DNA from: Candidatus Limimonas egerieequi
GTDB lineage: Bacteria > Bacillota > Clostridia > Oscillospirales > Acutalibacteraceae
DNA length: 64,000 nucleotides
Reading direction: 5' to 3'
NCBI GenBank assembly: GCA_018064455.1
Contig: JAGHVH010000012.1
Location: 1 to 64,000 of the forward strand
In this document: positions 37,346 through 46,619 of the stretch, in pieces
Numbering within the stretch: position 1 is the first letter of the stretch
How the letters are laid out: each line of letters opens with the position of its first letter
Made by a program: the position numbers and the translations under genes
The notes under the pieces: generated by a model
Database searches by the model: none
The model's input: only the letters and a program-made list of their open reading frames with translations
What the model was told of the DNA's origin: nothing

Positions 37346-38951
37346 ATCGGTCCCATTTCTCACAAAGGGCAATAATTTGATCCGCAAATTTAGCGAGGTC
37401 TTTGTTAGCTCCTCCCTCATTATGCTGGATAGTTTGAATGAGTCTCTGGCCTGCAAGATAGAGCCTACCATATGGGCTGTTCGCCTTGAATACAGGTGAA
37501 CTTTGAGATTTCTTCTCAATCTTTTGATGATTGCCTTCGGAAATCATCTTGTTTGTAATCAAATCTACTACTGCATATGGATATGGTGCATATGCATTGA
37601 GACCGAGTTCATCACGCAAACGCCTTGTATATGCCTCACAGACGTCATCGTCGCCGTGGCAGACGAAGACCTGTCCTGGCGCGAATTCAAAAGCGTTGAT
37701 CCAGCGAAGGAGGCCGTTAATATCGGCGTGTCCAGACACGCCTGCAAGTTTGCAAATCTCTGATTTAATCTCAATCTCTTCACCAAAGATTTTGACTGTT
37801 GTTGCACCATCGACAATTGCACGACCAAGTGTGCCTACTGCCTGGTAACCAACAAAGAGGATTGTGCTCTCTGGACGCCAGAGGTTGTGCTTTAAGTGGT
37901 GCTTGATTCGACCAGCTTCGCACATACCGGAAGCTGAGATAATAACCTTTGGTTCAAGGTCATAGTTTACAGCCTTGGATTCCTCAGATGTAACGGCAAG
38001 TTTAAGGTTTGAAACCTCAATAGGGTTGATGCCCTTTGAGAGCAATTCAAGTGCCTCTGGGTCCAAGTATTCCCTATCACATGTGCTGTAAATATTGGTA
38101 GCCTCAATTGCAAGAGGGCTATCTACATATACTCTAAAGTCACCGTGACCAGTAACAAGTCCCTCCTCCTTTATCTGACGGATAAAGTAGAGCATCTCCT
38201 GAGTACGGCCGACTGCGAATGATGGTATTACGAGATTGCCGCCTCTGTCGAACGTGCGCTGAATAACCTTGGCAAGCTCTGCTACATACTCAGGCTTGCT
38301 GCCGTGTGCACGGTCGCCATAAGTCGACTCCGTAATAACGTAGTCGGCCTGTGCAATATACTTTGGATTATTAATCAAAGGCTGGTCCGTATTACCAATA
38401 TCACCAGAGAAAACTATTTTTTTAGAGATACCGTTTTCAGTCAAGAACATCTCGATTGATGATGAGCCAAGGAGGTGGCCCGCATCAACAAATCGAATCT
38501 GTACTCCATCACAGATATCTATCAGTTCATCATATGAATGTGACTCAAAGCACTCGAGTGCTGCGATTGCATCATCGATTGTATAAAGTGGCAAAACCTC
38601 ATCCTTACCAGCACGCTTTGCTTTGACATTTTTCCACTCTGCTTCAAACTCTTGGATGTGAGCCGAGTCACGAAGCATAATCTTACACAAGTTGTAAGTT
38701 GCCTGAGTGGAAAAGATAGTACCACTAAAACCCTGTGCTGCAAGAAGAGGCAATTTACCTGAGTGGTCGATATGGGCATGTGTCAAAAAGACATAGTCAA
38801 TCTCAGATGCCCCTACAGGCAATTCGCCTGATTCATAGATATCTGCGCCCTGTTCCAGGCCATAATCCACAAGCATCTTTTTACCGCATGCTTCGATATA
38901 GTAACAGCTTCCTGTTACCTCGTGTGCTGCGCCACAAAAAGTAAGCTTCAA
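37344..38951 (-). CDS. Beta-CASP metallo-beta-lactamase-fold nuclease-like protein
   Basis: 535 residues. The MBL metal motif is HTHAHIDHSGKLP near 55-67, followed by AGHLLGSSSIEM near 154 and SGDIGNTDQPL near 177, and the beta-CASP domain at about 200-370 (STYGDRAHG; SASGMCEAGRIKHHLKHNL). The C-terminal RMMBL segment GHADINGLLRWI near 414 completes the RNase J/CPSF73-like layout. Such stand-alone proteins in Clostridia probably process RNA. The end (residues 470-535) is an extra helical segment of unknown role. Confidence 0.9.
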   Translation of the reverse strand: MKLTFCGAAHEVTGSCYYIEACGKKMLVDYGLEQGADIYESGELPVGASEIDYVFLTHAHIDHSGKLPLLAAQGFSGTIFSTQATYNLCKIMLRDSAHIQEFEAEWKNVKAKRAGKDEVLPLYTIDDAIAALECFESHSYDELIDICDGVQIRFVDAGHLLGSSSIEMFLTENGISKKIVFSGDIGNTDQPLINNPKYIAQADYVITESTYGDRAHGSKPEYVAELAKVIQRTFDRGGNLVIPSFAVGRTQEMLYFIRQIKEEGLVTGHGDFRVYVDSPLAIEATNIYSTCDREYLDPEALELLSKGINPIEVSNLKLAVTSEESKAVNYDLEPKVIISASGMCEAGRIKHHLKHNLWRPESTILFVGYQAVGTLGRAIVDGATTVKIFGEEIEIKSEICKLAGVSGHADINGLLRWINAFEFAPGQVFVCHGDDDVCEAYTRRLRDELGLNAYAPYPYAVVDLITNKMISEGNHQKIEKKSQSSPVFKANSPYGRLYLAGQRLIQTIQHNEGGANKDLAKFADQIIALCEKWDR

Positions 38952-38964
38952 GGTGAATCCTCCT

Positions 38965-40032
38965 TTATTTGATAGTTGCTGTAACCTTGTTGTCCGAACA
39001 AGAAATAGTTGAAGTATTTGCCTTAATCAATTTAAGAGCAATATCGTTATCACTTTCAAGTGGGTTAAACTCCTCACCGTTGTAGGAGACTTCCATAACA
39101 ACTGTTGACATGCCGTCGTATTCAAAGACTACGTTCATCAGAGCATCTGTTGGCAACTGAGGTGCAATAATCGTTTTACAAAGTTCCTCAAACACACTGC
39201 GAACTCTGTAAGATAATGCGTAGTCAATTTGACTCTTGTGGCAGTACTCTTCAAGTGAAGAAGCAAGGCTCAAGAAGTCAAAATCACGGCTTGTTATTTC
39301 AAATTCCAAGACACGAAGTCGTTTGATAAATCGACGTGTCTTGTCACCCTTTGGATTGTTAAATATTTCCTCAGGTGTACCTTCCTCATAGATACCACCG
39401 TCATCCATATAAAAGACACGATTTGCAATCTCGCGAGCAAAACGCATTTCGTGAGTAACGATAAGCATCGTTACTCCAGTTTTGGATAGCGAGCGAATAA
39501 CCGCCTCAACCTCGCCGACCATTGTAGGGTCGAGCGCAGAGGTTGGCTCGTCAAAAAGGATGACCTCTGGATCCATCGCAAGTGTGCGCGCAATGGCGAT
39601 ACGCTGCTTCTGTCCACCTGACAGTTCGTCAGGATAAGCTAGCGCTTTATCACGCAGCCCCACTGTTCCCAGAAGCGAAAGCGCCTTCTCGCGCGCCTCT
39701 GAAAACGAACGACCAAGGAGGTCCGTCTGTGGTACTATGATATTCTCAAGTACAGTGAGGTGGCCAAAGAGGTTAAAGCTTTGGAACACCATTCCCATCT
39801 TGCGACGAACATTATTAATATTACAGTCGCGAGATGTGATGCACTCACCATCAAAAATGATTTCACCAGACGTTGGTGGATCAAGCATGTTGAGTGCACG
39901 AAGAAGTGTTGATTTACCGGTACCGGATGGACCGATAATGGCGATAACATCGCCATCGTTTATTACCGCGTTGACGTCCTTTAGTGGAGTGACGTCAGGG
40001 AATTCTTTGCGAACATGTTTAAGTTCTATCAT
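38965..40032 (-). CDS. Amino-acid ABC ATPase with C-terminal HATPase-like domain
   Basis: 355 residues. The first 240 are a normal polar amino-acid ATPase (Walker A GPSGTGKST near 34; LSGGQKQR near 138; [12 protein letters not shown] near 157). The last 110 are extra: an RsbW/GHKL-like fold is suggested by VRSVFEELCKTII, followed by VVMEVSYNGEEFNPL (like the DxGxxFDP segment) and a C-terminal beta-strand end. Key ATP-binding Asn and glycine-rich lids are not evident, so it may be degenerate. It overlaps the fused permease gene by four bases. Confidence 0.85.
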   Translation of the reverse strand: MIELKHVRKEFPDVTPLKDVNAVINDGDVIAIIGPSGTGKSTLLRALNMLDPPTSGEIIFDGECITSRDCNINNVRRKMGMVFQSFNLFGHLTVLENIIVPQTDLLGRSFSEAREKALSLLGTVGLRDKALAYPDELSGGQKQRIAIARTLAMDPEVILFDEPTSALDPTMVGEVEAVIRSLSKTGVTMLIVTHEMRFAREIANRVFYMDDGGIYEEGTPEEIFNNPKGDKTRRFIKRLRVLEFEITSRDFDFLSLASSLEEYCHKSQIDYALSYRVRSVFEELCKTIIAPQLPTDALMNVVFEYDGMSTVVMEVSYNGEEFNPLESDNDIALKLIKANTSTISCSDNKVTATIK

Positions 40033-42317
40033 TCCTCGTCAACTCCCTTCATAAGCTTTGAGACGTCACGGCGCTTAGGGTCAACGCTTATTTCTATTCT
40101 TGATACAATCGCAGTCAAAATGCCCGCAAGTATAAAGTAAATAATTGCTGTGACAATAAGTGGGAAGAATGCCTCGTATGTGCGAGAACGTACAATGTCA
40201 CCCATCTTGGTCAAATCCTGAACAGCGATATAACCTACAACGGCAGTACCCTTAATTAAGGATACAATTTCTGACTTAAGCATTGGAAGGAAGAACTGTG
40301 CTGCTTGAGGAAGCACCATCTTAAAGAATGCAGCCCTCTGAGAATAGCCAAGTGCCAGTGCTGCTTCAGTCTGTCCTTTATCAATAGATGCAACGCTTGT
40401 ATTAAGCATGCCGAGTACAGATACTGCAAACGTCATACTAAATCCAACAATCGCAACACTTGTACCCGAAAGCGATGCGCGAGCAAAAACTATGTAAAAC
40501 AGTATCATCAAAAATACTACTATTGGCATACCCTGTAACAGCCATGAGAAGAAATCCACAATCTTGTTAAACAAGAAGTTCTCACGTTTATATCCAAGGT
40601 AAATCAAAAATCCAAGCGCAGTACCAAAGATTATTGAAAGTACTGTAATAATCATTGTTGACTCAATTCCAGAGAGGAAGAGTTTCCAACGTCCTTCACG
40701 GATAAATGTCTTCTCAAAACTTGATGCAATGCCATCAAAGAAGTTTGAATCAGAAGCTGCCACACTGGCTGTCTTACTAACAAAGCATGTGCCTCCAACA
40801 TAGTTTGGAACAGTCATAAGCATTGTTTCTTGACGCTCAGGCGTTATAGTAATGCAACTACCTGCAATATCAACTTTACCTGCTGCTACTGCTGCAAGCA
40901 TTCCTTGAAAATCGTAGTTTGTAATCTCAAGACCATAGCCATATTCTTGGCAGAAATGGTATACAACGTCAGCATCATAACCAACATTTTTACCATTTAA
41001 TACAAAGCCCATTGGCGCACCGATTGATGATGATATAGCCATTTTTATCGTGCCGTTTTCAGCTGTAAGCGCAGACAAATCCATCGCTTTGCCACGCTCT
41101 TCATCAGTACCATCAAACCAGAGGCTTTCAATTTCCTTTAATGTGCCATCCTCCGTGGACTTTTCCAAAAACTCGTTCATCAAAGCGAGTAATTCATCAT
41201 TGCCTTTTGACAAGATATAACCATACTTTTCTTCAACAAGAAAACCAGGAATAACACTTTGGTTATCAAACTCTGCAGCAAGCATATAGAGCAATGGATA
41301 GTCGCCAGCATAGGCATCAATCTTACCAGAATTAAGTGCGATAGCAAGATCCGGTATTGCTGTAAATTCAACCCTCTCAACATCTGGCATAGCCTTTTCA
41401 AGATATTCGCTTGTAACAGCGCCAGTAAGTACGCCAACCTTTTTACCATGGATGTCATCAATGCTCTTGTACATAAGCTCTGCTTTCTGAGCAAAGTCCT
41501 GTGGTCTAACTACAATAGATGCACCTGACTTGTAAACAGGATTTGAAAACTGGAGTGATTCACGGCGCTCATCAGTAATAGTAATTGACGAACCAGCCAT
41601 ATCATAGACGCCCTCAGTAACACCTGGCATAATTGAGCCAAATGTAACATCCGATACCTCTATTCCATATCCCTTTGCAAGGCAGAACTTCTCAGCAAGT
41701 TCAACCTCGTATCCAGCAAGCTTGCCATCCTTCATATAAGCAAACGGAGGGTTAAGTGACTCTGTTGCAAATTTAATCACACGTCCAGCGGTGTTCGGAA
41801 CATCCGAAATTGCAACATCAAGTTCTGGATTCTCACCCTCAATCCACTTTGCTTTGAGTTCATCAAGCTCAGAATACGACTCTAAGAATTCATTGAACTC
41901 ATCACAGAGCTCTGATTCAAGTGGGAATACCTCACCAATATCCTGAATAAAGAGTTCTTCTGGAAGTATTGCAAAATCAGCTTCTGATTCGCGAGTGGCA
42001 AAGGCAATACTTGGTGCATCACCAATAAATGCATCCACCCTGCCTGCGCCAAGTGCAGTTAACATATCAGCATAATTTGCGTAATACTCGATATTTGCAT
42101 CTGGTACAATTTCAAGTATTAATTTGTCATACACTGCTCCTTGGCATACAGCAATAGTACGACCAGAAAGGTCAGCAGCCTCCCCAATCTTACCCTTATT
42201 AATATCCACTGTTTTTTTCTTACATCCAGTAAAGCAGAACATGAAAATAAGCACCACCATAAGTAGTGCTGTAATTCTCAATAATCGATTCCTACGTGTC
42301 ATGTTATTACCGTCCAA
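40029..42317 (-). CDS. Fused amino-acid-binding lipoprotein and ABC permease
   Basis: About 762 residues; a lipobox FTGC lies near 29-32 (the start could also be the Met six codons later). The outer part contains tandem family-3 solute-binding modules: a reduced first at about 45-165, a complete one from about 175 (NPPFAYMKDGKLAGYEVELAEK; SSITITDERRESLQFS) and a partial third from about 425 (MGFVLNGKNVGYDADVV; SCITITPERQE). From about 550 a five-helix permease with EAA loop QTEAALALGYSQRAAFFKMVLPQ follows. With the preceding ATPase it makes a two-gene uptake system with built-in binding proteins. Confidence 0.9.
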   Translation of the reverse strand: MDGNNMTRRNRLLRITALLMVVLIFMFCFTGCKKKTVDINKGKIGEAADLSGRTIAVCQGAVYDKLILEIVPDANIEYYANYADMLTALGAGRVDAFIGDAPSIAFATRESEADFAILPEELFIQDIGEVFPLESELCDEFNEFLESYSELDELKAKWIEGENPELDVAISDVPNTAGRVIKFATESLNPPFAYMKDGKLAGYEVELAEKFCLAKGYGIEVSDVTFGSIMPGVTEGVYDMAGSSITITDERRESLQFSNPVYKSGASIVVRPQDFAQKAELMYKSIDDIHGKKVGVLTGAVTSEYLEKAMPDVERVEFTAIPDLAIALNSGKIDAYAGDYPLLYMLAAEFDNQSVIPGFLVEEKYGYILSKGNDELLALMNEFLEKSTEDGTLKEIESLWFDGTDEERGKAMDLSALTAENGTIKMAISSSIGAPMGFVLNGKNVGYDADVVYHFCQEYGYGLEITNYDFQGMLAAVAAGKVDIAGSCITITPERQETMLMTVPNYVGGTCFVSKTASVAASDSNFFDGIASSFEKTFIREGRWKLFLSGIESTMIITVLSIIFGTALGFLIYLGYKRENFLFNKIVDFFSWLLQGMPIVVFLMILFYIVFARASLSGTSVAIVGFSMTFAVSVLGMLNTSVASIDKGQTEAALALGYSQRAAFFKMVLPQAAQFFLPMLKSEIVSLIKGTAVVGYIAVQDLTKMGDIVRSRTYEAFFPLIVTAIIYFILAGILTAIVSRIEISVDPKRRDVSKLMKGVDEE

Positions 42318-42371
42318 AAAAGCTCATTAAAATATGAAACTATTATAACATAAAAATCTGATATTTAATAC

Positions 42372-42400
42372 TTGCAATAACAATATCATTGTGTTATATT
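42372..42400 (+). promoter_or_regulatory. Promoter of tRNA-Arg
   Basis: TTGCAA (42372-42377) and TATATT (42395-42400) with a 17-base spacer, 24 bases before the tRNA. Confidence 0.7.
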
Positions 42401-42423
42401 ATTTGAGCGGTTTGACCGCATAT

Positions 42424-42500
42424 GCGCTAGTAGCTCAGCTGGATAGAGTGTTTGGCTACGAACCAAAAGGTCGGGGGTTCGAGTCCCTTCTGGCGCGCCA
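42424..42500 (+). tRNA. tRNA-Arg (ACG)
   Basis: 77 bases with encoded CCA. The acceptor GCGCTAG pairs with CTGGCGC; the anticodon stem TTTGG / CCAAA encloses CTACGAA, giving anticodon ACG (read as ICG after deamination, decoding CGN). D-arm AGCTCAGCTGGATAGAGT and T-arm GGGGGTTCGAGTCCC segment are complete. Confidence 0.97.
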
Positions 42501-42505
42501 ATAAG

Positions 42506-42541
42506 TAAAAGAGGTGCTATGAAAATAGCACCTCTTTCTTA
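42506..42541. terminator. Intrinsic terminator after tRNA-Arg
   Basis: AAAGAGGTGCTAT / ATAGCACCTCTTT with GAAA loop, followed by CTTATT; it also ends the converging HD-GYP gene. Confidence 0.9.
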
Positions 42542-44188
42542 TTGTAAATAAAACGATTCGATTGTAGGCAAGCATTCATCAAAGTACTTCTTAAGTGATG
42601 GATCGAAGTGTGAGCCAAAGGACTCTTCCATAATGCTGTTTGCCTTTTCAAATGTCATTGCGTCCTTATAGCAGCGTTTGGACACAAGCGCGTCATAAAC
42701 ATCCGCTATCGCCATTATCCTTGCGGCGAGTGGTATATCCTCGCCAGCAAGCTTCTCTGGATAGCCAGTGCCATTCCACTTTTCGTGATGGCTTCTGGCG
42801 ATACTTTCAGTCACATGGATGATAGCGGGAGTTTCAACACCATCTAAAACAGTTACTACCAAATCAGCGCCGCGTTCAGAGTGAGACTTCATAATCTCAA
42901 ATTCCTCATCAGTGAACTTGCCTGGTTTTAAGAGTATGCTATCCGGGATAGTTATCTTGCCAAGGTCATGAAGTGGCGCCGTTGTAATAACGGCATGAAG
43001 CAATTGCTCGTTTGCTCCAGGATAATTATCACGAAGCATAGCATCCGCAAGCAATTTCACAATTGCGCTTGTACGCTTGACGTGTCCACCTGTATTGTTG
43101 TCACGACCTTCGATGATGTCTGCCATGCTTATCATTACTTGCTCTTGGAGATTTTTGATATGCTTGGTCTTTGCTTCAACCTCGTTCTCCAAATCCTTTT
43201 GATAGTTTTCAAGGATTGCAACATTTTCACGAGCGGAGGTCACATCGTAAAGCCAAAGTGCTTTACAGCCGCCCTCTGTATCACGAACGATGCTCTCATA
43301 TGTTTTACCGTCCCAAGAGTACTCCGTTGTCTCACCCGACAGGAGTGACGACAGGACATCGGCACAAGCCGATGGTATCTTGTCACTCGTTGCAAGGTTT
43401 GCAAGGGATGGGAACATTGTGCGTGCAAATGGGTTGGCTCCCTTGTATTTTCCATCCGATGTGAAAACAATCAATGCTGAATCAAGGCCCTTGTACGCCT
43501 CCTGCTCGACGATATTGGCGCTGTCATAGATATCACCAAACATCGAAAGCAAGAACAGGGTTACGATACCCGCAAACAGGGATGTAGCATTGATATAATT
43601 CGCAACTGCCATATCTACAAAAAGTGAAATGAAATATGCAATGAGCGAGAATGTTGGTATCAAGAAAAGAATCTGGACCTGTTTTTTGCGCTTGAGACTA
43701 AACTCTTTCTTGTGCGCAATAAAGAGAATAACAAAGTAGCATATCAAAAATACACTTGGTAAATATGAGAAGATATAAAACAAAATTCCTGGCTCAAAGT
43801 CAATAATCATAGAGCCATTTGTAGTTACCACATCAAAGCTCTTGTACATCAAAGTATGCTTATCAAAGGTTGATACACCGATTGCCACAACAGCAGCAAG
43901 TGCAAAAAGTGCAAAGTTTAGCCATTTACGGACTTTCATTTTACAGAAATTAATAAAGTACAAGAAGAATGCGTATGAAATAAAGCAATCTGCGAAGAAG
44001 AATAGTTTAGTGCCAAGGATATACATATCACCGATGGCGGCCACACTACGGATATAGTAACCAAAGAATTCAACGGCTCCAAAGGTAAGAATCAGTAAGA
44101 TATTCTCCTTATCCATACTAGGTTTTTGAAATATCACAACAAAGAAGAACACAACTGTTATTGCAAAAAATAGTAAGAAGCAATTCAT
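42539..44188 (-). CDS. HD-GYP domain protein with 7-helix membrane sensor
   Basis: 549 residues. About seven hydrophobic helices in residues 1-220 resemble the histidine-kinase N-terminal 7TM sensor, then a PAS-like region to about 320, a short coiled coil and an HD-GYP domain to the end. The HD-GYP residues are PLHDLGKITIPD, SHSERGADLV and HHEKWNGTGYPEKL. Such enzymes hydrolyse cyclic di-GMP; activity is inferred from the intact motif. The ligand sensed is unknown. It sits alone next to the tRNA gene. Confidence 0.9.
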   Translation of the reverse strand: MNCFLLFFAITVVFFFVVIFQKPSMDKENILLILTFGAVEFFGYYIRSVAAIGDMYILGTKLFFFADCFISYAFFLYFINFCKMKVRKWLNFALFALAAVVAIGVSTFDKHTLMYKSFDVVTTNGSMIIDFEPGILFYIFSYLPSVFLICYFVILFIAHKKEFSLKRKKQVQILFLIPTFSLIAYFISLFVDMAVANYINATSLFAGIVTLFLLSMFGDIYDSANIVEQEAYKGLDSALIVFTSDGKYKGANPFARTMFPSLANLATSDKIPSACADVLSSLLSGETTEYSWDGKTYESIVRDTEGGCKALWLYDVTSARENVAILENYQKDLENEVEAKTKHIKNLQEQVMISMADIIEGRDNNTGGHVKRTSAIVKLLADAMLRDNYPGANEQLLHAVITTAPLHDLGKITIPDSILLKPGKFTDEEFEIMKSHSERGADLVVTVLDGVETPAIIHVTESIARSHHEKWNGTGYPEKLAGEDIPLAARIMAIADVYDALVSKRCYKDAMTFEKANSIMEESFGSHFDPSLKKYFDECLPTIESFYLQ

Positions 44189-44203
44189 CCCTATTCCTCC
44201 TAA

Positions 44204-45433
44204 TTAAAACATTTTTCCATCCTTCATAAACTGACCTATATTTACATGTATTATTCCATTTCGTTGTTGAATCAAATCGTTTCTCGTAATTACATATTTT
44301 GGATAATTATCTCGAATCAATTCTAGTGGCTTATATTCACGGTTTTCAGTATCTATATTTTCTAGTATAGTCATCGCCACTTGAATATAAGAATATTGCA
44401 TCTGTTGATTCCTTAAAATGAAATCACACTCTAATTTTCCAATTCGACCTATGCTAATAGCATAACCTCGCGATTTTGCATAAACAAACACTATGTTTTC
44501 AAGAACAGGACCATAATTAATCCTATTATCTGTGTTGGTTGAAAAATAAAATCCCAAATCAACTAAATAATATTTTTGCTCTCCAGAAATTGACTTGCGA
44601 GATTTCAAATCAAAACGTTCACATTTATACAGTATCTTCGCGTCACACAGTATTTGAATATAGTGATTCAATGTTTCTCTTGTTATATCACTACCTGCTT
44701 TGCGAAGATCTTCTAACATATTTGTCAAACTAGTGGTTGCGCCAAAATTATTGATGATATATGACTTAACCACGTTAAATGTTGAAACATTGCGGATTTT
44801 CACTCGCCTTTTGATGTCTTTTTCGAAGATTTCATCTATTATGCCATTAACATAGCTTTTTTTATCAGCCAAACTATCAATTGTTAGAGTCTTGGGGAAA
44901 CCACCTTCAATGATGTAGTTTTCAAATTCAACAATAGTATCTTCACTAACTGGTTTCTTTAAAAACGACTTCATTCCTAGGTATTCATCGAAAGTAAGAG
45001 GATACATTTCAAACTCAATATATCGACCAGTTAGTTTTGTGACCAGCTCACCGCTTAGAAGATATGAATTCGATCCCGTAATAAAAATTGAATATTCATC
45101 TTCTTCTCTAAAAGCATTGATAACTTCCTCAAAATTCTCAACATTTTGAATTTCATCAATAAATAAGTATTTAATTCCATCAGTCACACAGAGGTCATCG
45201 ATTGTCTTTTCAAGCTGTTCTGGAGTCTTAATGGATTTAAATCCTCTTTTATCTAAGTTAATGTACACTACGTTGCTAGGAGATATTCCTGCATCGAGCA
45301 GTTCCTCCATAATTGTCTTCATAAGGCATGATTTTCCACAACGCCTAACACCTGTAATCACTTTAATAAGTTCTGTGTCATGGTAAAATCCTCGTATTTT
45401 ATTTAAATAAATCTCTCTATGATACAGTTTCAT
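44204..45433 (-). CDS. AAA ATPase with DUF4143 (AAA_14 type)
   Basis: 409 residues with P-loop GVRRCGKSC near residue 28, Walker B YLFIDEIQN near 87 and sensor TGSNSYLLSG near 116; residues after about 200 are a DUF4143-type winged/nuclease-like tail. This class of ATPases occurs in accessory regions of many Bacteria and Archaea; function is unknown. The coding sequence is AT-rich compared with its neighbours, suggesting transfer. Confidence 0.85.
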   Translation of the reverse strand: MKLYHREIYLNKIRGFYHDTELIKVITGVRRCGKSCLMKTIMEELLDAGISPSNVVYINLDKRGFKSIKTPEQLEKTIDDLCVTDGIKYLFIDEIQNVENFEEVINAFREEDEYSIFITGSNSYLLSGELVTKLTGRYIEFEMYPLTFDEYLGMKSFLKKPVSEDTIVEFENYIIEGGFPKTLTIDSLADKKSYVNGIIDEIFEKDIKRRVKIRNVSTFNVVKSYIINNFGATTSLTNMLEDLRKAGSDITRETLNHYIQILCDAKILYKCERFDLKSRKSISGEQKYYLVDLGFYFSTNTDNRINYGPVLENIVFVYAKSRGYAISIGRIGKLECDFILRNQQMQYSYIQVAMTILENIDTENREYKPLELIRDNYPKYVITRNDLIQQRNGIIHVNIGQFMKDGKMF

Positions 45434-45620
45434 AAGTTAGACCTCCGCTGACAATACTATATCACAAAATGGATGTTATTTCAACATTAAGACGGTATTT
45501 TCTTAAAAAAATGCAAAATCTACTGCGTTAAACGGATATTAACTCGAAATAAACGCCCCAAGTTGACGCTTGGGGCTGTATTTATTCATCGAAGAATTTA
45601 AGAAGTATTCAAACGGCAAA

Positions 45621-45766
45621 TCACAAAAAATGTGATTTTTATCACATAATTTTTAAAAAAAATGTGATTTTTATCACATAATTTTAAAAAAAAACGTGAT
45701 TTTTATCACATAATTCTTGAAAATAGCGTGATTTTTAGCACCCCAAAATTACAAAAAATGTGATTT
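45621..45766. repeat. Phased TGTGA-N6-TCACA palindrome array
   Basis: Five elements start at 45632, 45663, 45695, 45727 and 45759, a 31-32 base step. The first two read TGTGATTTTTATCACA, which fits the CRP/FNR consensus TGTGA-N6-TCACA exactly; the third begins CGTGA, the fourth decays at its right arm and the fifth is a left half only. A further ATCACA at 45621 extends the left edge. The step equals three helical turns, placing sites on one face of the DNA. Confidence 0.8.
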
Positions 45767-45865
45767 GCCATTCGTCTCTCTATGAAGAACCTTTCAAAAG
45801 ATGGTTCCTTCCTCAACATCCCTATATACCTACTTGATAACATCGATAACTTTTTATAAAAAAAC

Positions 45866-45902
45866 AAGACCCCAAATGCCATCTAGCATTTGGGGTCTTT
45901 TC
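45866..45902 (-). terminator. Terminator of the 45909 secreted-protein gene
   Basis: Minus-strand AAGACCCCAAATGC / GCATTTGGGGTCTT with following TTTTTTT. Confidence 0.88.
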
Positions 45903-45908
45903 AACTTT

Positions 45909-46499
45909 TTATTTCTTTTTCAAACAATAAACACTAGCTGCAATGCCAGCCGCTGCAATAATACCTGCAACCGCAACAGTTGCTCCAGTATTTGTTGTCA
46001 TGGAGCCAACTAATATTTTTTTATTACCAGTAGGGATAATATCTCCTTTTTCTACTTCTGCAAGCAAGTTATCTACACCAATAATTGATGTTGTGTCTTT
46101 AAAGAATGATTCAAACTGATTAGTTGTGATTCCTTGGTATTCTCCCTCATCATTAAGAGCAAGAGACTTTAATGTACCGCTAGCAACAATCAAACCACCG
46201 TCTGTTGTAAAATGGTTAACATTATTAGTATAAACACCTGAACCTTTGAAAGATACTTTGTCACCTTTTCTAAGATTTACATGACGGCTATTGTCATATG
46301 AATTCCAACTTCCACCATTAAGTTTATACTGAACATTACCTGAACGAAAAGCTAATGAAATATCTACGTCTTTTTCCAAGCTTTCAAAAGTAAGATAATC
46401 ACTTTCTGGTATCACATCACCAATTTCATACGCGAATGCAGTCACTGCCACCATAGGCACAATAAGCATTGCTAAAACAATTGCTAATAAACGTTTCAT
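45909..46499 (-). CDS. Secreted protein with C-terminal membrane anchor
   Basis: 196 residues: signal peptide 1-24 (ending AFAYE), a middle region of beta-like repeats (VQYKLNGGSWNSYDNSRHV; VSFKGSGVYTNNV) and a C-terminal helix about 172-192 followed by LKKK. The segment just before the helix reads VGSMTTNTG. No family is recognised. The tail resembles that of the 48271 protein (GSM, helix, KKKK), so they may be anchored the same way. The gene is controlled by a copy of the CGTATA promoter motif. Confidence 0.6.
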   Translation of the reverse strand: MKRLLAIVLAMLIVPMVAVTAFAYEIGDVIPESDYLTFESLEKDVDISLAFRSGNVQYKLNGGSWNSYDNSRHVNLRKGDKVSFKGSGVYTNNVNHFTTDGGLIVASGTLKSLALNDEGEYQGITTNQFESFFKDTTSIIGVDNLLAEVEKGDIIPTGNKKILVGSMTTNTGATVAVAGIIAAAGIAASVYCLKKK

Positions 46500-46533
46500 A
46501 TAAAAAACCTCCTGTTTTGTTCTAACACTATTA

Positions 46534-46561
46534 TATACGATGAAACATAAAAAAGGCTACA
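46534..46561 (-). promoter_or_regulatory. ECF-like promoter motif copy 1
   Basis: Minus strand TGTAGC (plus 46556-46561) and CGTATA (plus 46534-46539) with a 16-base spacer starting CTTTTTT, 35 bases before the secreted-protein start. A TATAAT overlaps the right box, so sigma-A could also use it. Confidence 0.6.
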
Positions 46562-46619
46562 AAATAATTCCATAGTGGTATAATGAGTTTGTATTTTAAT
46601 CAAATAGGAAGTAATTGTT

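Larger units (their letters stand above)
45434..45908. other. 475-base intergenic region with palindrome array
   Basis: No ORF of substance. It contains a hairpin at 45553-45577 (GCCCCAAG / CTTGGGGC), the phased palindromes at 45621-45766 and the terminator at 45866-45902. Composition is strongly AT-rich. Confidence 0.8.

Noticed and set aside
37220-37519. Minus-strand ORF of 99 residues overlapping the beta-CASP gene
   Set aside because: It lies in another frame of a well-supported gene and has no ribosome site or family resemblance.
45621-45766. Possible CRISPR array
   Set aside because: The repeats are palindromic with nearly the same AT-rich sequence between copies, decay across the array, and no cas genes are present.
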